From NCBI RefSeq assembly GCF_021018805.1, contig NC_086266.1:5890001-5954000 (forward strand): a stretch of 64,000 nt of DNA. The letters run 5' to 3'. Of the stretch, positions 24,301-39,300 are shown piece after piece. The number at the start of each line of letters is the position of its first letter. Position 1 is the stretch's first letter. Both the position numbers and the translations under genes were made by a program. The notes beneath the pieces are model-generated. The model was not told the origin of the DNA. It ran no database searches and worked only from the letters and a program-made list of their open reading frames with translations. The stretch comes from Prinia subflava (taxonomy: Eukaryota; Chordata; Aves; Passeriformes; Cisticolidae).

Positions 24301-27300
24301 AGAGAAATACCCTCCCATTTCCAAGGAAACGTTTAAAGGCAGTCACTGGCTCCTAGTGCACATCATTAACGCCTGGCAGCCGCCCTGTTTCTGACACAGC
24401 CCCACATAAAAGCAGTTGTTGAGGATTTGTGCCTGCAGGGAGCATCCCCCGGTCCAAATGCAGAGCTCTCCCCTCACACAATGAAATAAACACCACCTGC
24501 AGAGAAAAGGGAGGTAAAAATTCAGCTTTGGCTGCAGCTGAACCAACCTCAGCTAAAGGGAGGCAGCAAAGACAGCATCCTGTGGGTGTGGAGAGGAGAG
24601 ATAAATGAGATTGTCCAACCCATAAGCAACCCCAGCTGTGCTGGCATGGTCACAGCAGCGTTTGCTGTCAGCCCCAAGATGCAAAATGACCAAGCCCAAC
24701 TGCACTGGATACTCCAGTGCATGCAAAATGACTTTTACAACCTTGTGGTGGCTGAAAAAAATCTGCCTGTGGAGGGAAAAAAGAGAAGTGACCCCTCGGG
24801 GGACAGTTCTCAGAGAACTCTCCATCCAAAAAAACCCCTGGGCTCAGATGTGACCTTGCTGAGATCAGGAGGGGACTTTGGCAGGGCTGTTACACCACGG
24901 AAACCCACAAAAGGCAGGTTCAGCCCCAGGTTTCTGCCTGCACACCCCGAGCCCTGGATGTGCAATTCCCCTGGAAATTTGTGCCCATCACCCAGCAGTT
25001 CCTGAAAGTGAGAAGATGCCCAGAGCTGCTTTGAGAGAAACAGCAGCACATGAGCAAGGGGAAGAGCACGCCAGAGCTCCAGCCTTGTGTAAAAGGAAAC
25101 TCAGTTATTTGGGGATTGAGAAATGCTTCTTCCCCCTCCTCCTCTCCACTAAATCCTGTTACAAAACCAAATGCATCACAAACATTTTAATAGTGTTCTT
25201 TTTTTCCATTTTCAGTTTGGGGCTAGTGGTGACTAATACTCACTCCATGGGTTTCAGCCTTGCCCTGCCTATGGGACAAATGTGTTTGGGGAGGATCTGA
25301 ATCAGTGTTTTGGAAGAAAAACCCCCCAAAATTGGAATTGGGCAAGGTGCTGTGTATCTTGGCTGCCTGCAGGTTTCACCTGACCCTGCAGCAGCACAGC
25401 TGCTCTCTCCAGAGCGCTGACAGGGCTGGGAAGGGCTCAGTGATGGGCCCTGGGGCTGACCTTCTCCTGAACCTCCCAACAAAGTGTTTGCTAAACCCTG
25501 CCAGCCCAGAAATCACTCCAGACTACAATGAGAGATTTGCTGTTCTCCCAGAACCCTCAGACAAGAACAAACCACCTCAGAAAATCATCTCTTGCTGCAC
25601 TGAGTTTGTGATGCTACAGAACTGCAGCACATCCATAACACCTCTAGAGAAAAGCTGCCTTGTTTGAGAATAACACTTTGTTTCTCACTGCATTTACCAG
25701 AACTTATCTCTTATTTATCTCAGCCTTTGCCTCCTGCCTTGTTCCCCTTGTACTCATTCCCTTCTCCAGACTCGGTACCACAATTTGTGTGACTTTTCCT
25801 CATCAGCAGCCATCAGAGATGCCATTCCTAGGACAGGATTCACCTCAGGCCACATCAAATTCTCCCAGCCAGATGTCCCAACTCCCCTGGAGCAGAGCTC
25901 AGGTCCTTTCAAAGGGCAGTGACATCACCCTGCCTCTGCCACGGTGCTGTGACACTGCAGAGAGCCCTGTGCCTCTGCTGAGCACATAAACCAATAGTTC
26001 AGAGCAATTCCAACCCCTGTGAAACCTGATTTTCAGTTACTCCAAAGCTGCAACAGCTGTGACACAATGAGGGGGAAAAAATTAATTAAAGCCCCTATTT
26101 AATTGGTTTAAAATGTATATGTTTAAACTTCCTTGAAAAAGTGATTACTTTCCATCTTAAAGGGACCATTTTGGGGTCACTAACCTGAGGTTTTCTTGCA
26201 AAATGCTTTCACAAGGATTTACTCTGACTTTGAGGTGGCGATGCTCCATGAAAAACAGGTAGATGTAGTGGAAACGTTTTAAAGAAAATCTGAATGTGGC
26301 CATGCACCAAAGCAGGGGAAATGTTTTTGCACTAAATGCAATAAAAAAGGATGGCCAGGGATAAAGGCAGTCCTTAGAGCAAAACCCTGCCATCAATTCC
26401 AGAAACACCCCGAGGTGGCCGAGGTCAGACAGGGGCTGTCAGGTCACTCCTCAGACTCAAAGGCCACCCAGAGTCAGCTCCATCTTTTTACTGCTTCCTC
26501 CAAACATGTTTGTCTATCAAATTATTGGACAAGTTTCCTCAGATGGGGAATAAAACAATAAGAGAAGGAGGTTGGAAAAAGCCACACACACATTTTTTTC
26601 AGAGAACTGAAATATTCAGCACTGGACCAGTGTGGAATAAATTATTCCCAGGTCAGTACTCCTGCCTGTCCAGCTCTGGCTGGGGAGGGAAATATTTGTT
26701 TGCCTGATAATGAGCATCATTTTGGCTCAGGGGCCATGATCTTGTCCAGTCTGACCTTCTGCTGTGTCTCAGGGGCTGGCAGCTGATGCAGATGGAATTC
26801 TTCGTCATTGCCTTTTATGAGGAAGGGAATTTGCTGTTTACAAAAGAGTATCAGGCAGATTTCAGCAAAGTCACATTTATTTTTTTATATTACATTGAGT
26901 ATTTTGTGGCAAAACTAAAGTCAAGTCATCTAAACATTGTCTGGAATGAAAATTCAGATTAATCTGGGAGATGATTTGTTTTTCCTGAAAGGGGATATTT
27001 CTCCCTTGCCCAGTGGCAATGCACAGACGTCAAAGATTAAAAAGTCTAAATATCACATTAAAGAGCATAAACCCCTTTAGTATCAACAAGTTCCTCCTTT
27101 CCACATCCCTTTTCCAGCCTAGATTCCACTATTTACTAATCATAGCATTTATCTCACATTTTCTTAAGGATAAAAATCCTTTATCCTCTTCTCCCAGACT
27201 CCTCATCTTTTTCAGACAGCACCTCGAGGTGTTCTGCCACTTATTTGCTTCAAGCAAAATAAATGTGAATGCCTGGGATAAGAGCAGAAGGAATATCCAG

Positions 27301-30300
27301 TGCCTCCCACAGAAACCTTGGAATTATGCTGCACCCCACACCATTCTGGACTAGGTGTCAAAAGAGGAACTGTAAAATGACACAAAGCCCTGAGCACAAG
27401 ACACAAATGTCTTAGACTGTGAGATGAGTTGAGCTGCATCAAATTTTGGATGTTGAAGTGGGTTTGAATAGAATTTTTTCTTTAGCCAGCACGAGATAAC
27501 TTTGCTGAGCCTATGAAGGTCAGAGTGTATGGAGAGCCTCTGTCCCAACATGACACATATCAGACTTAAAATTCTAGTCTGGACATCCTTTCTGGCAAAG
27601 ATCAGCCTTAGAGCATGTAAACCAGAGTATTTTTCTTTTAGGAAGACAGAGAGTTCCAATTCTAAGCTATACAAATATTGCCTCAAAAGTGGCACAGCAG
27701 CATCCATTTTACTCCTGAATACTGAAAGCACTTTTGTGACTCAGCCAAATCAGTGTGTCACAGAATCATAAATCCGCAGTAACTACCAGGAAGGGTTTTA
27801 TTTACACATCTTGAAAACAAACAGCAGTTTCTATCTCTACAACATCTTTTTAAGCTTTGTCTTGGAAGGATTTTCATTTAGCAATAAAGTTATCAGCATG
27901 TGAGATAAATGTCTTCAGTTTCGAGTGATGACACTGAAAAACCACATCACTGTTTTCCAAAGAAAGATTATTTAGCAAAAATCACATTTGCTGTATCTGC
28001 CAGGCAATCAAGCCTGTGCTTTTCCCTCTGTATAGATAATTTTGTCTTGCACACATGGCTATTAGAGTACTAAAATGAATAAAATACGTTTGGATAACCT
28101 GCTGTTATACAAAGTGATTTTGAGGATATCTTCTTTCCAGCCTCAATTTCCAGGATAAACCAGTTTGAATATGCTTTAATGTTTTTACAAACTCTGCATG
28201 TCACTTTGGATATTATTATTGTGCAACTTAAATGCCCAAATCATTGAAAAGCCAGAGGAACTTGGAGGCTTTAATCACTTAAGGACTTGTGAAAACGTGG
28301 AGCTCTATCACTGTTTGAACAGCCAATAAGTTTCCTAGCACCATTAATGATAATTACTTTTGGATTCTCTTCTGGTTCAACCCAAAACAAAGACTGGAGC
28401 AGATTCAGTCAGACAGATCCATGGACAAGAGCCTGGGAGGGCTCAGCCTGTCAGGGTGCAGTCAGAATATTCACTTGGTCATGATTTTATCCCAGTTGAA
28501 GCACAGTGACTTTCATCTTTGTGATTAAATTGTTCAGACATGTAAGAGACTTCTTGCTTGCAAAGACAGAGCAGGAAACTCTTCTCCTTATTTATGTCAT
28601 GCTGGTTTTTTCCACAGCTCTTTCACTGCTGGAGCTAATTTTTGATTTTCCCAATGTGATATAAACACACTGAGTTGAATTCACCACTTCATTTCAGACG
28701 AATTTCTCTGTTAAACACTAACATCACTGAGAAATTACCCTCCTGATTTACCAGCTTAGACATCTTTGGAATCCAAATAATCTCCCTCCTATCTCTTGCA
28801 GTGATTCCTGGCAGCCATAGGAATATTCACAGTGCCCAACCTCACAGCACTTCCCAGATAATGCAGTGTTTGATTTGGAATGATGGATTTGAAGTCATAT
28901 TCTCGGTAAAACAAAAGGGATCCAGACCTCCAGCTCCTGTTGTGTGCTCAAAGCACCACAAAATTTCCTCTAAAGATGAAGATTCTCTATGAATATTTGG
29001 AATATTTATAATTTATAAATTATTCTCTATTAATCTCTGCTGTGAGAACTTCATCATCTTTATTTAACCAGGGACTAATAGCTAAAGTAAAGTCAGTGAA
29101 AAACCTAAGGAAACATTTCTTAACTCTCAAAAGACAGGAGAAGGGCCTGTTTCTAATAATGTTGAGGTTTGCCAGTGTTGCTTTTCCCTTGCCTTACAAC
29201 ATAAGTATTTATAGTTTAGCCATTATGTTCACTGGGGACCGTATTGGTTTTTAATTTTTTGCAGATTTTGGGATGTCTTAAAGAGTCACAAGTACCTTAA
29301 CCTGGTGTCCCTGTGTCTTCCAAGCACTCCCTTCCCCTCAGGGCATGCAGTTTTCACTCCACCCAGAGCTGCAGGGCAAATTCCCAGCTATAAATCATCA
29401 TCACTTGAGCTAAACCTAGGCCTGATGTTGCTTTATAGACCCAGGTCCCCTCAATCCACCTCTGTCTGCAGGCAGATGCAGCTTTGGTTTGGTTCATGAG
29501 ACATTCATCACTTTAGGGTTGAAATAAATATGGGGAATTTAGGGAAAATAATGTGCTCATTAAGACCAGGAAGGAGAAATGCTGTGGTTGGATTCCATCT
29601 GAACTATTTGGATTAAATTTTGTTATTCCTCTCACGGTGCAGACACCAGCTGTTTAACCAGTTAGAGCAGCAGCTTTCAGGCCACTGTCACCTCTGAGGA
29701 GTTTTATTTGTGGAGAGCAGAGTCAGTGAAGGAGGAGGGAGGAGAGGCCAGAGGATGAGGAGCTGCATTCACATCTCCATTTAGGGAGGAAAATCCAAGG
29801 CTTAAATGCCCTTATCTAAAGGGAGGAGGGAGCAGACAGCAGTGATCATGCACAGCAAATGCAGCTCTGCACAAAAATGGATTATCTACAGGGTTATTCT
29901 ACTGACCCAGGGAGAGAAAATTCCTGAATCTTTGCCTTTTATCAGTCCCACAAGCGCTTCCTTAAAGCTCCTGTGGTCAGCTTGCAGCAGCAATAAATCT
30001 CCAGAGGTGCAGACCAAAGCTCAGCCCACAGGTGGATCACTGCTAAATGAGATTTAATATTTTACTCACCATCTGAAGATTTAGAACAGTTTTAGGAAGA
30101 AAACCAACCCTATTTTGATAATTATTCACTGTATAAGACTAGAAAATGCTGGCTCCAGACAAAAATCAGACCTCAGTGTGCTTTATACAGACACTCTTGT
30201 TCACCTCCTGAGCTCAGGGAGGGTCACCTGGAGCAGGCAGTCCAGACACAGATCCCATTTCCTGATGCACATTTATTTCCTGAAAGCTGGGGAAAAAATG

Positions 30301-33300
30301 CAAATTCAAAATGTTTCCGCCTTTGAGATTAAGTTAGAAACAATGTCACATACAGGCAAGACAGCAGTTCTAAAAGGTTCTTTCAGCTGTGAAGGATTTT
30401 TAAAAGCTTCTTTTTAGCCAAGAAAACATACATTTTAATTTAATCTTTGAATAGAATTAATCTTGAAGGAAACATACATTTGGATCCCAGGAACACAGCA
30501 TGAAATTCAAACAAATTACTCTGCAAATCGAAGGCAGAATGGCTTACTAAACCTCAAATTCCAGCTCATCCCAAATACCCTTTTAAATATGGAAATAATA
30601 TGACAAAAGAATGAAGCTCTTCACACAGAAAGCATTTTTTGGATGTGGATGCTTTCCACTCTTGCTGAAGAGTGTTGACAGAACAATACCTCCATTTCCT
30701 TTGCAACTGGCATGTTTGGGCTGTAATTTTTCCTTCAGAGGAGTCAGACATTTAATTCTTTCAGAAGACTAAATCAATGAACTAACAATTACTGTAAGAA
30801 GACTTATGCTAGCTGGGGATATGATCCTCAGGCTTTTTGTTTTACAGTCTCAAAATAAATTTTACCATGTCATTCTTACCATCACCACACTGCCTCAGGA
30901 CAAACAGAAACTGTTTGAGAAACCAATTTTCATCTGATGACAACTGAACCAACTAAATAAAACCTGACATTTTAAATTTTAAAGAGACATTCAGAGCCTT
31001 GCAGTTGTACTGTTTGTGTTCTAGACATGACACTGAGGTCGTTTTATGATTTTTTTCCTTTAGAGGAAACAACCACAACAACATAAGAAAGCCTTCATCC
31101 AATCTGAGGGAGGGAAATACAAACTGGAAAAAGTGCCAAGAGGGAAGATAACAAAATGCTGGCATCTGGAGAGCTGTCTGCTTGGCAAGCATTCATGTCA
31201 TTTACAAATGTTTGCCTTTAATTATATTCCTGGAAGACTTGGGTGAATAATACCACCAAGCACGCTGCCACTTTCCAAACGCTGCCACTCCATCCTATGG
31301 AAATTCAGGGTGGCCACTGTGGGGTTTTTCTTCCTGTCATGATGAACCCAGCAATGAAGGGCACAACTAAAACCAAAGAATTTTCTGACACAGCACCAGC
31401 AATGGGATTGAGCCATCAAACTGGTGTCATATGGGCTCCACTCAGTCCCCACACTGTACTGGAGAGCTCACACATGGAGGATTTATAGTCCCTTGCTCGT
31501 CTCTTCTTCTGGGCAAGCCCCACCTTAACAAGATTTTCCAGGCAAAATAAAAATAAAATGATGGAATTCATGGAATAAGGGTGAGCAGCAGCTCAGTTCT
31601 GGGAACATTTCGGCAATTCCGAGAAGAAACATGTCACAACTTCCCCAGCTGAAGACATTAAGGACAAAATATTATGGGAGGAATGTTTGATCCAGTCAGA
31701 AACCGAGATGGAAACATGCCAAAGAACGTTTTCATGATGCCTCCCATGCTCAGCCTGCTGGGGGACAGACAAGGTGACAAACAGAGCACACTGAGATTCC
31801 CAAAGCTTTAAAAGGACCAAAACCCCTGATTAATATTGAGGTGTACCAGCCTAATCACTGCTGGGAATAAAAGTGAATTAAACTATGTTTCTATTGTTTA
31901 GAAAAGGACACCTTTGTAAAATAACATCCCCAAGAGAACAAAACAGTGTCTGCTTCAGTCTCAATAGAGAGATTGAGATTAATCAAATTAAACACTCATC
32001 TCAAAAAAAGTGAGGCCCTCCCAATTTCTGGAGCACTGTGTGCTCCCATATTTTCACTTTTCAAATTAACACACAAGATCTCTTCAGGGTGAAGCACTCT
32101 GCCAGAGCTGGGCATCACCAGCCTGCTGCAGGGAGGTGAGGAGAGACACAAAATCCTGGGACAGTGTGGAATTCCTGGTCCTGTTTCTGGTGGACCTTCA
32201 CAGACACAGAAGTGGAGCCCATCCGAGTGAAATTCTGTCAGGTTCTCAGCGTTTCTTGCCACTCTCAGCCTGGAGGTGGCTGCAGGCTCTGGCTGGGGAA
32301 TGGGAGCTGGATGAGGGTCCCAGAGCTGGACACAGCCCCGAGGGTGGAATCCCAGCCCCTGGCAGCAATAACTGCTGGGAGGGGTTCAGGGAGTGGAGAG
32401 ATCCATCCCTGTTTGTTTGGCTGTTTGTGTGATCCATCCCTGTTTGTTTGGCTGTTTGTGTGATCCATCCCTGTTTGTTTGGCTGTTTGTGTGATCCATC
32501 CCTGTTTGTTTGGCTGTTTGTGTGATCCATCCCTGTTTGTTTGGCCGTGTGAGAGGAGCCCTGGGGGCACCACACACAGCTCTGCTCCACCTCTGCCTCC
32601 AGGAACCAAAGGGCTGGGAGAGAAAGTGTTTAACAACAAATCTGCAACAACCCTTTGTGTCTGCTGGCTGCTCAGTCCAGTTACTTCTCCTTGACCCATC
32701 CTTTTTCCCATCACTGCTCTTATTTAAAAAAAAAAAAAAAAATTAAAAAATATATAAATATATAAATATATATAAAAATATATATATTTCCCTTATCAAG
32801 CTCCCCCCATTTAAATTCTCCAGCACAGATTCTGGGGCTCTCCCTGCCTTCCAAATGCCACAGATTTGCCCTGGGGTGACAAGGCAAGTCCAAAGCCCTG
32901 CTTCCCAAGCCCTGCCCCACGTCATGTACTCACACCCATGTGCACAAATCCATTTAAACACACCCTGCCTGCGTGCTCATGCCCTCACAGCCACCAGCCA
33001 GGCTTTATTTTCGTGTCAGAAATTGGGTTTTTCTCATCACAGATGGAAATGCTGTTGCAAATGAATCAAGATTTCAGCTTGCTGGGGGTAAAATTGATAA
33101 CTATATGTGAAGTTTATATTGTTTAATTCAAAATTCCCTTTAGCAAAGCGCAATCCAAGGTGAAATATTTGCTGTTAACAGGATTCTCTCAGCGCCCAAT
33201 GCCCATTAGATTTCCAGAGACAAACCTGTTAATTATTACTTTGAGGCTTTGGTGACAAAGGTTACTGCAGGATAATAATGGGCCAGAGCTGCAGACAAAG

Positions 33301-36300
33301 TCAACACTCATTTTTCAGTTTGTCTGGTGATTTTTCTGCTCTCTGGTGAGAGCAGAACACCTGCAGGAGCTGGGGCAGAGCTTGCAGCAGAGATGTCACA
33401 GCCACTGAGAGAGGATCAGTGTCATGCTGAACGTGAATTAGCACAGTGGCCACGGCCTGGGTGTTTCAAACCCTCCCAGCCCCTTTTCCTGGGGTCAACA
33501 TAACGTTTCCTCAATGGATTATTATGTATTTTTACTATATTCAACAAGGTGTATTTTGTGGCAGCTGTCTCTGCTGCTGTGGCAATAGGGGCCCTTCCCT
33601 TTGCACTACAGGTTGGCTCCATAAAAGATTAGCTAACAAGCTAATAATATAAATAAATATATAAATATTATTATTATCTAAATAATTTATTATATTATTT
33701 ATTATATTTAATTTATAATTTATATTTAATTTATTATATATAAATAATTTATTATTATATAAATAATAAATAATATAAATATAAAAAATAGATACTATTA
33801 TTATATAAATAATATTAATATCAGCCTGGGACACAGCAGACTCCTTTGGAGCCTCCCTGGTTCCTCAGGAGGCTGCTCTCAGATGTTTGAGCTGTCAAGC
33901 ACATTTTACATGCTTGATATAACAAAAATCCTCCTGTTTGGTTCTTCCTTTTTCACCCAGCTATGAAAAAATAAATAAAAACCAAACAAATGAACTTCCT
34001 AGTTGTGAAACACACAAACACACTCCAAAAAAAAAACCCCATCTTTGCTATTTCTCAGCCAAGAAAGGGCAATGGACTGTAGGAAAATCTGCCTGGAGCT
34101 CCCCACCTTCAGCTGCCAGGGTGCTGGAAGGTGTCACATTTTCTTTTCAGAACATGTTCAGTGAAAATAAATAAATAAATAAAACAACCCAACCTCAAAC
34201 CTTAGGAGAAAATAATAATGGGAGAAGGGAAAAGCTAAAACAAAGCCCATGATGTTTTCAGTGAATGGTTTGGCTGGACACCATCAGAACATGATGTTCC
34301 AAGTACCTTAAAAGACCAACAAGGGAAAGACCTTTAGAGCTGAAAAATGTTTCCTTGCTTCTGAAAAACAAACATCAAAAATATTTCAGCTTTATTAGCA
34401 TATTTGGGGAAAAGTTACAACATTAAATTAAACCAAAAAGTATTTTAACTCAGTATTTTCCCCCCACAAGAAAGCTGCTATTTCTCCCCTCCATTTTTAC
34501 AAAATGCGTGTGCTCCTCAAAAAGAAAAATTACTTGGAACAGCTGGGACTATTATTAACTTTAAAATGATTACAGGATCGTATTAGGATAGCACAAACAA
34601 AGACAGTGTTATTCTATCATGATGTGCTCTATGAGAACTCCCATTCTTGATTGCTAAAATGAGAATTCCAGTTCCAAGGGGTTCCAGTTACCTTTTTGAT
34701 CTCTGTAATCAGTGCATCCTATATGTATTTGAGTTATTAGAATTCTTATTTAGATTACATTTAGATTTCAACATCCCCTCCAAGATCCTGGCTGCTAAGT
34801 GCTTTAGAAAGTTTTGAATTTCGGTGAATTCCTGTGGATCTCATGCACCAGATCAGAACTGAGCTCCTTTATCTCATCACTCCAGGGCCACACTCCTCTT
34901 AAAAATGATATTACATTTCCAGCTGCTGGTGAAAATGATCCAAAATCAACTGATTTCAGCAAATAAAAGGCACATTGTGAACCCAGCTGCTCCAGAGCTG
35001 CAGCCATACAGGAAGGGTAAGGCTTGGTTTGACCTGGGTTACAAAGACCTTGCCCTCCACTTTTGGACACACAATTAGGAGCCCAATTCCCTGGGATCTT
35101 TGTAAACCCCACATTTCCAGTGTGTGGCTCACCAGGACAAAGAACAGCAATAGCTGCACAGAGGATCACTCACTCCACCAAACCTACCCTCATTAAACAG
35201 ATAAAGCTCCCGAGGCAGATTTTTAGTCACTCCAATAAAATCCCCAAGGTTCAGAAGCCGAGTGCCAGCAGGGATTTCACCCTTAAAGAAGCAGAGCACG
35301 ACGAAGCCCTGCCCACCCAGAGCTCAGAGGGGTGGCAGCTCACCCTTCCCCCCTCCCCTTCCCCCAGCTCCAAATTAATTCTAACAACGTGAACACAATC
35401 AGACTTAATTGCGGCTGCAGCATCTCCTGCAGCATCCGCTGCCATCCCTGGGTGTGCAGTTGCCAGGACAACGCGAGAGGAGAGGAGAGGAGAGGAGAGG
35501 AGAGGAGAGGAGAGGAGAGGAGAGGAGAGGAGAGGAGAGGAGAGGAGAGGAGAGGAGAGGAGAGGAGAGGAGAGGAGAGGAGAGGAGAGGAGAGGAGAGG
35601 AGAGGAGAGGAGAGGAGAGGAGAGGAGAGGAGAGGAGAGGAGAGGAGAGGAGAGGAGAGGAGAGGAGAGGAGAGGAGAGGAGAGGAGAGGAGAGGAGAGG
35701 ATGCTGCAGTGCTGCCCCTGCATCCTCGGGACCGCACCGAGCTCACAGCTGGGGTGGCTTTAACGCCTTCATCCCCGGAGCCTCCCTCCCTCCTGCCTCC
35801 CTCCTGCCCTGCACATCGCCTCCTGCACCAGGGACAGGCGGCTGCAGCTCAGCCCGACAGCCCCCAGGGCGCTGGAACAGCTCCCCTCAAACACGCAGCA
35901 GTGCCAGACTCTGTCTGCGGGAGGGTTGGGTTACGTGGTTTGTCCTGAATGAGGAAAGAAAAGATCCTCCAGCATCATTTAGGAATTATTTTCTTCTGGT
36001 GGTTTCCCATCTGCCTGTTGTTGTCCCCTCACCCCTACCTGCATTATGTCTGCAGGACTACATGGTCCCTGACTCCACAATTTTATCCTAAACCCCATGA
36101 TTAATGTGTACAGAAACCTCCCCATCAGTCTGTGATTATCTTCCAGGGCAGACTGCTTCCCAGAGTTCAGCTCTTAAGAGCTTTCCTATTTCTTTAAGAT
36201 GAAGGGTTTAAACTTAGGTCAGAGCCTACTTTGCCTATGACCTTTTATACCACTTTTGAACCTGCAAGGCTTAAGCCCTTCTATAAAAAATAAAGTACAC

Positions 36301-39300
36301 TGCAGTCATTCTCTTTATATACTCACACATGCAGTTAACAAAGAAATATCCGACTTTAAACTTTTCCACAGCTAATGAGCTGTAGCTGAAGATCACAAGC
36401 TAAATCTGCTTTTAATGGCAAGAAAATCTATTTGCAACGATGGCAAACAGCCTCCCTGCTGGAGCACTCTCCACTAATTACAGCACAAAAGTGCCTGTTG
36501 GAATGATCAGCAGTGGCATCTAGGAAGTCCTAAAATCCTCCAGTAGCCCTGTCCAGCTGCACTCCTGGGGTGAATGTCTGAATGTCTCCCACTGAGGGAT
36601 GCTGGACTGTCTGTGGAGGTGTTGAGACACAGGACGTGACAGACACATGAGGAAAAGGAGCCAGTTCAGGATTGATTTCATCTCTGTGCAAAGCTGAGTC
36701 TTTCACTGCTCTTTTCTGCTACAAACAGGTCCCAGACAAGCACAGCAAACAAGGAAACCACAAGACACTGACTCAGCCTTCAACCTGAAACCACTCTGTG
36801 TCCCCAGCTGTGCCTGAGGTACATGAAAGGATTTGTGAGCTCCCTCAAAGCTCAGCAGGAGCTCAGCACCTCTTTGAGACACATTTCTTCACCTCCCAGA
36901 TGCCACATGTGCCTTTATTTCCAGTGCAATCACGAATGTCACAGCACGCAGAGCTTTGCAATTTGTGTTTACCCACACTTGAACAAGAGTCAATAACCAC
37001 CAGCAGCAGAGAAATGTGGACAGTTCTGGGATAGGCAGGGAAACAGAAGCCTAAACTTCAGCTGTTTCAGTACAGGGAGCCTTTGCAGAATCAGTAATTT
37101 TTTCAGGAAAACAATAATTATATCATGCAAAGCTTTAGGGGTGAGGAGAGATGGGGAGGGACCCCTGTTCTGATTAAGCAAGAGGATTGCTGTTGCTCCA
37201 TATTTTTAACTGGAAAAAAAGGTGGCTGAAGGAATTAAAAAACACATTCAGATGTGAAAAAGTGATCATTGGACCATGAGCCACACTCCAGAAGGGTGTT
37301 GTGGCATGGAGAGGGGATGTGCAAACCAGGCAAATGTCACTGTTCATGGGGCTGTAACAGTGACATCACTTTGTCACACAGCAGGCAGCAATGCAGCTGC
37401 TCCGAGCACATCCCTGCCACGCCTGCTGGTGGTGTTGCCCTCTAATATCCACTCTCCTCCAGCTCTGGCTTCCCCCCAGGCCCCATCCTGGCAGATATCC
37501 CAGGGTGTGAGGAGCTGTCACTCTACTCCGTGCCCCGAAGCTGCTCTTGCAGTGGTCATGGAACTGCTCAAAGCCTGACACAGAGCCAGGACACCTCGCC
37601 CTGCCACAGGCACCACTGGGCTCCACAAGTCCCAGACATAAGCAGATGTCTCTGGCCTTGTTCAAACTGAAAATCAGGGTCAGACTGCAGTGGAGACAGA
37701 GGAATTCAGTGATGAAAAGCATTACATCTGAGGGACATTACATGTGAGGGACATTACACCTGAGGGACATTACATGTGAGGGACATTTAACCCAGGCATG
37801 CCTACACCTGACAGCCAAGCCATTCATGACCCTCATTCCATGGAATTTATGACAACTGGGTTACTGTTGAATATTCTGGAGGACACTGAGACCACAAATC
37901 CTGTCGCTGTGGAGTAAAGAATGTTAATGAAAAATCTGTAAAGCTCACCCAGACTAAGTGCCCGTGCAGGGGTTTGCCCCAAGCTTACTCTGCCTTCCAA
38001 ATGTGAGCAAAATCTTAAACAGGGAACAAGGTAGGGGAGGGTTTAGAGTTTAAATCAGCAGCTGTAAATATGAAGATGTTTCAGCTCCTGAGACAATGGA
38101 TCATTTTCCACCAGTTAGAAGCAAACAAAACTGGTGCTGCCTCCAGTAAACACGTGAAGGTGCAGAAGTCAGAGCTCCTGAATTCTCTGGCACCTCAGCC
38201 CTGGATAAATCACCAACCTGCTCATCCCACACACCCCGATTTGGGAAGTGGGGAGACACTTGTTCCATTTATTCTTATCACTGCATCATTCCAGACACAC
38301 AGTACTGCCTTATTTCCTGGACTTTTCACTTGCATGGTGATAACCACCCCTGAAAATGCTGGAGAACTGGTGAGAAGAGTGGAGAATGGGCCCATGGCAT
38401 GCAGGGCTTCTAGGAAAAAGGGCACTGGGCTGTGCAGATGCAACTCTGCCCCTTCAGCCAGGTATCTGACCTTTGGAGTTAATGGGAATTTAATCAAACA
38501 GAGCAGTGTCCCCCTGGGCTGGGACACAGGAGGGCTTTCCTGGGAAGCCGTTCAGCAGCCCTGTCTCACGGTGCCTTTCTGTGCTGTTTTCCTGGACACA
38601 CACCAGCTCTGTCCTCCCAGAACTGAAGGGTGCAACCACAGCCCTCTCACAAAGAGAAGATGCAGATGAAAGCAGAATCAGGGCTTGTAAAACACAGGGT
38701 CAAGCAGGGGAACCAGGAAAGCACATGATAAGAGCCTCATTCTGTAGGATCAGACTGTTTTCCTTTGTGAATTACTGAGGAGCACTGTTTATCTCTGAAG
38801 CAAGCTTTCCTCACATGCCTGCCCGCCCTGCTTGGGGGATCACTGCTGTTTGTTCAACGCTGACAAAGATGTCCTTGAGATTCCAGCCTTTTTGCAGGGT
38901 CAGTGAAAAAGTTCACACAAACCCGAGGTTTAGTTAAAAATCAGACAAAGTAGCCATTCAGCAGTGACAGTCATTGCTGGGTGTTTTCAGCCCATGCTGA
39001 GCAGGACCACCACACAGAGGCAGTGTGGACCAGGACAGGTGGCCAAGGACATTCTTTTTTGGCAGGACACAGCTGTCCCCAGCCCCCCTTCAGCCTGGCA
39101 CAGGGGGCAAACTCCAGGGAAATCACAGGAAAAGAGCAGGATGAACTCTGATGTTAATATCAGTGGGCAGACAGGATGTCCACTAACCAGAGGGAATAAT
39201 TTTTATTTTTTTCCCCCAACAAACCAGCAGGTTTTCCCCCAGAAAACCTCCCCAGGTTTGCTGCCTGAGCTGAAGGGCTCTGGAAGACGCTGCACCTTTG

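Noticed and set aside
27351..27731. 126-codon minus-strand frame, the longest in a quiet part of the large intron
   Set aside because: No recognisable domain, retroviral motif or splice context; probably chance.
32246..32714. Open frames reading repeated [14 protein letters not shown] peptide
   Set aside because: Artefact of the 31 bp tandem repeat, which cycles through all three frames.
35332..35948. Open frames of up to 179 codons on both strands
   Set aside because: They run through (AGAGG)45; both strands and several frames are open simply because the unit lacks stops.
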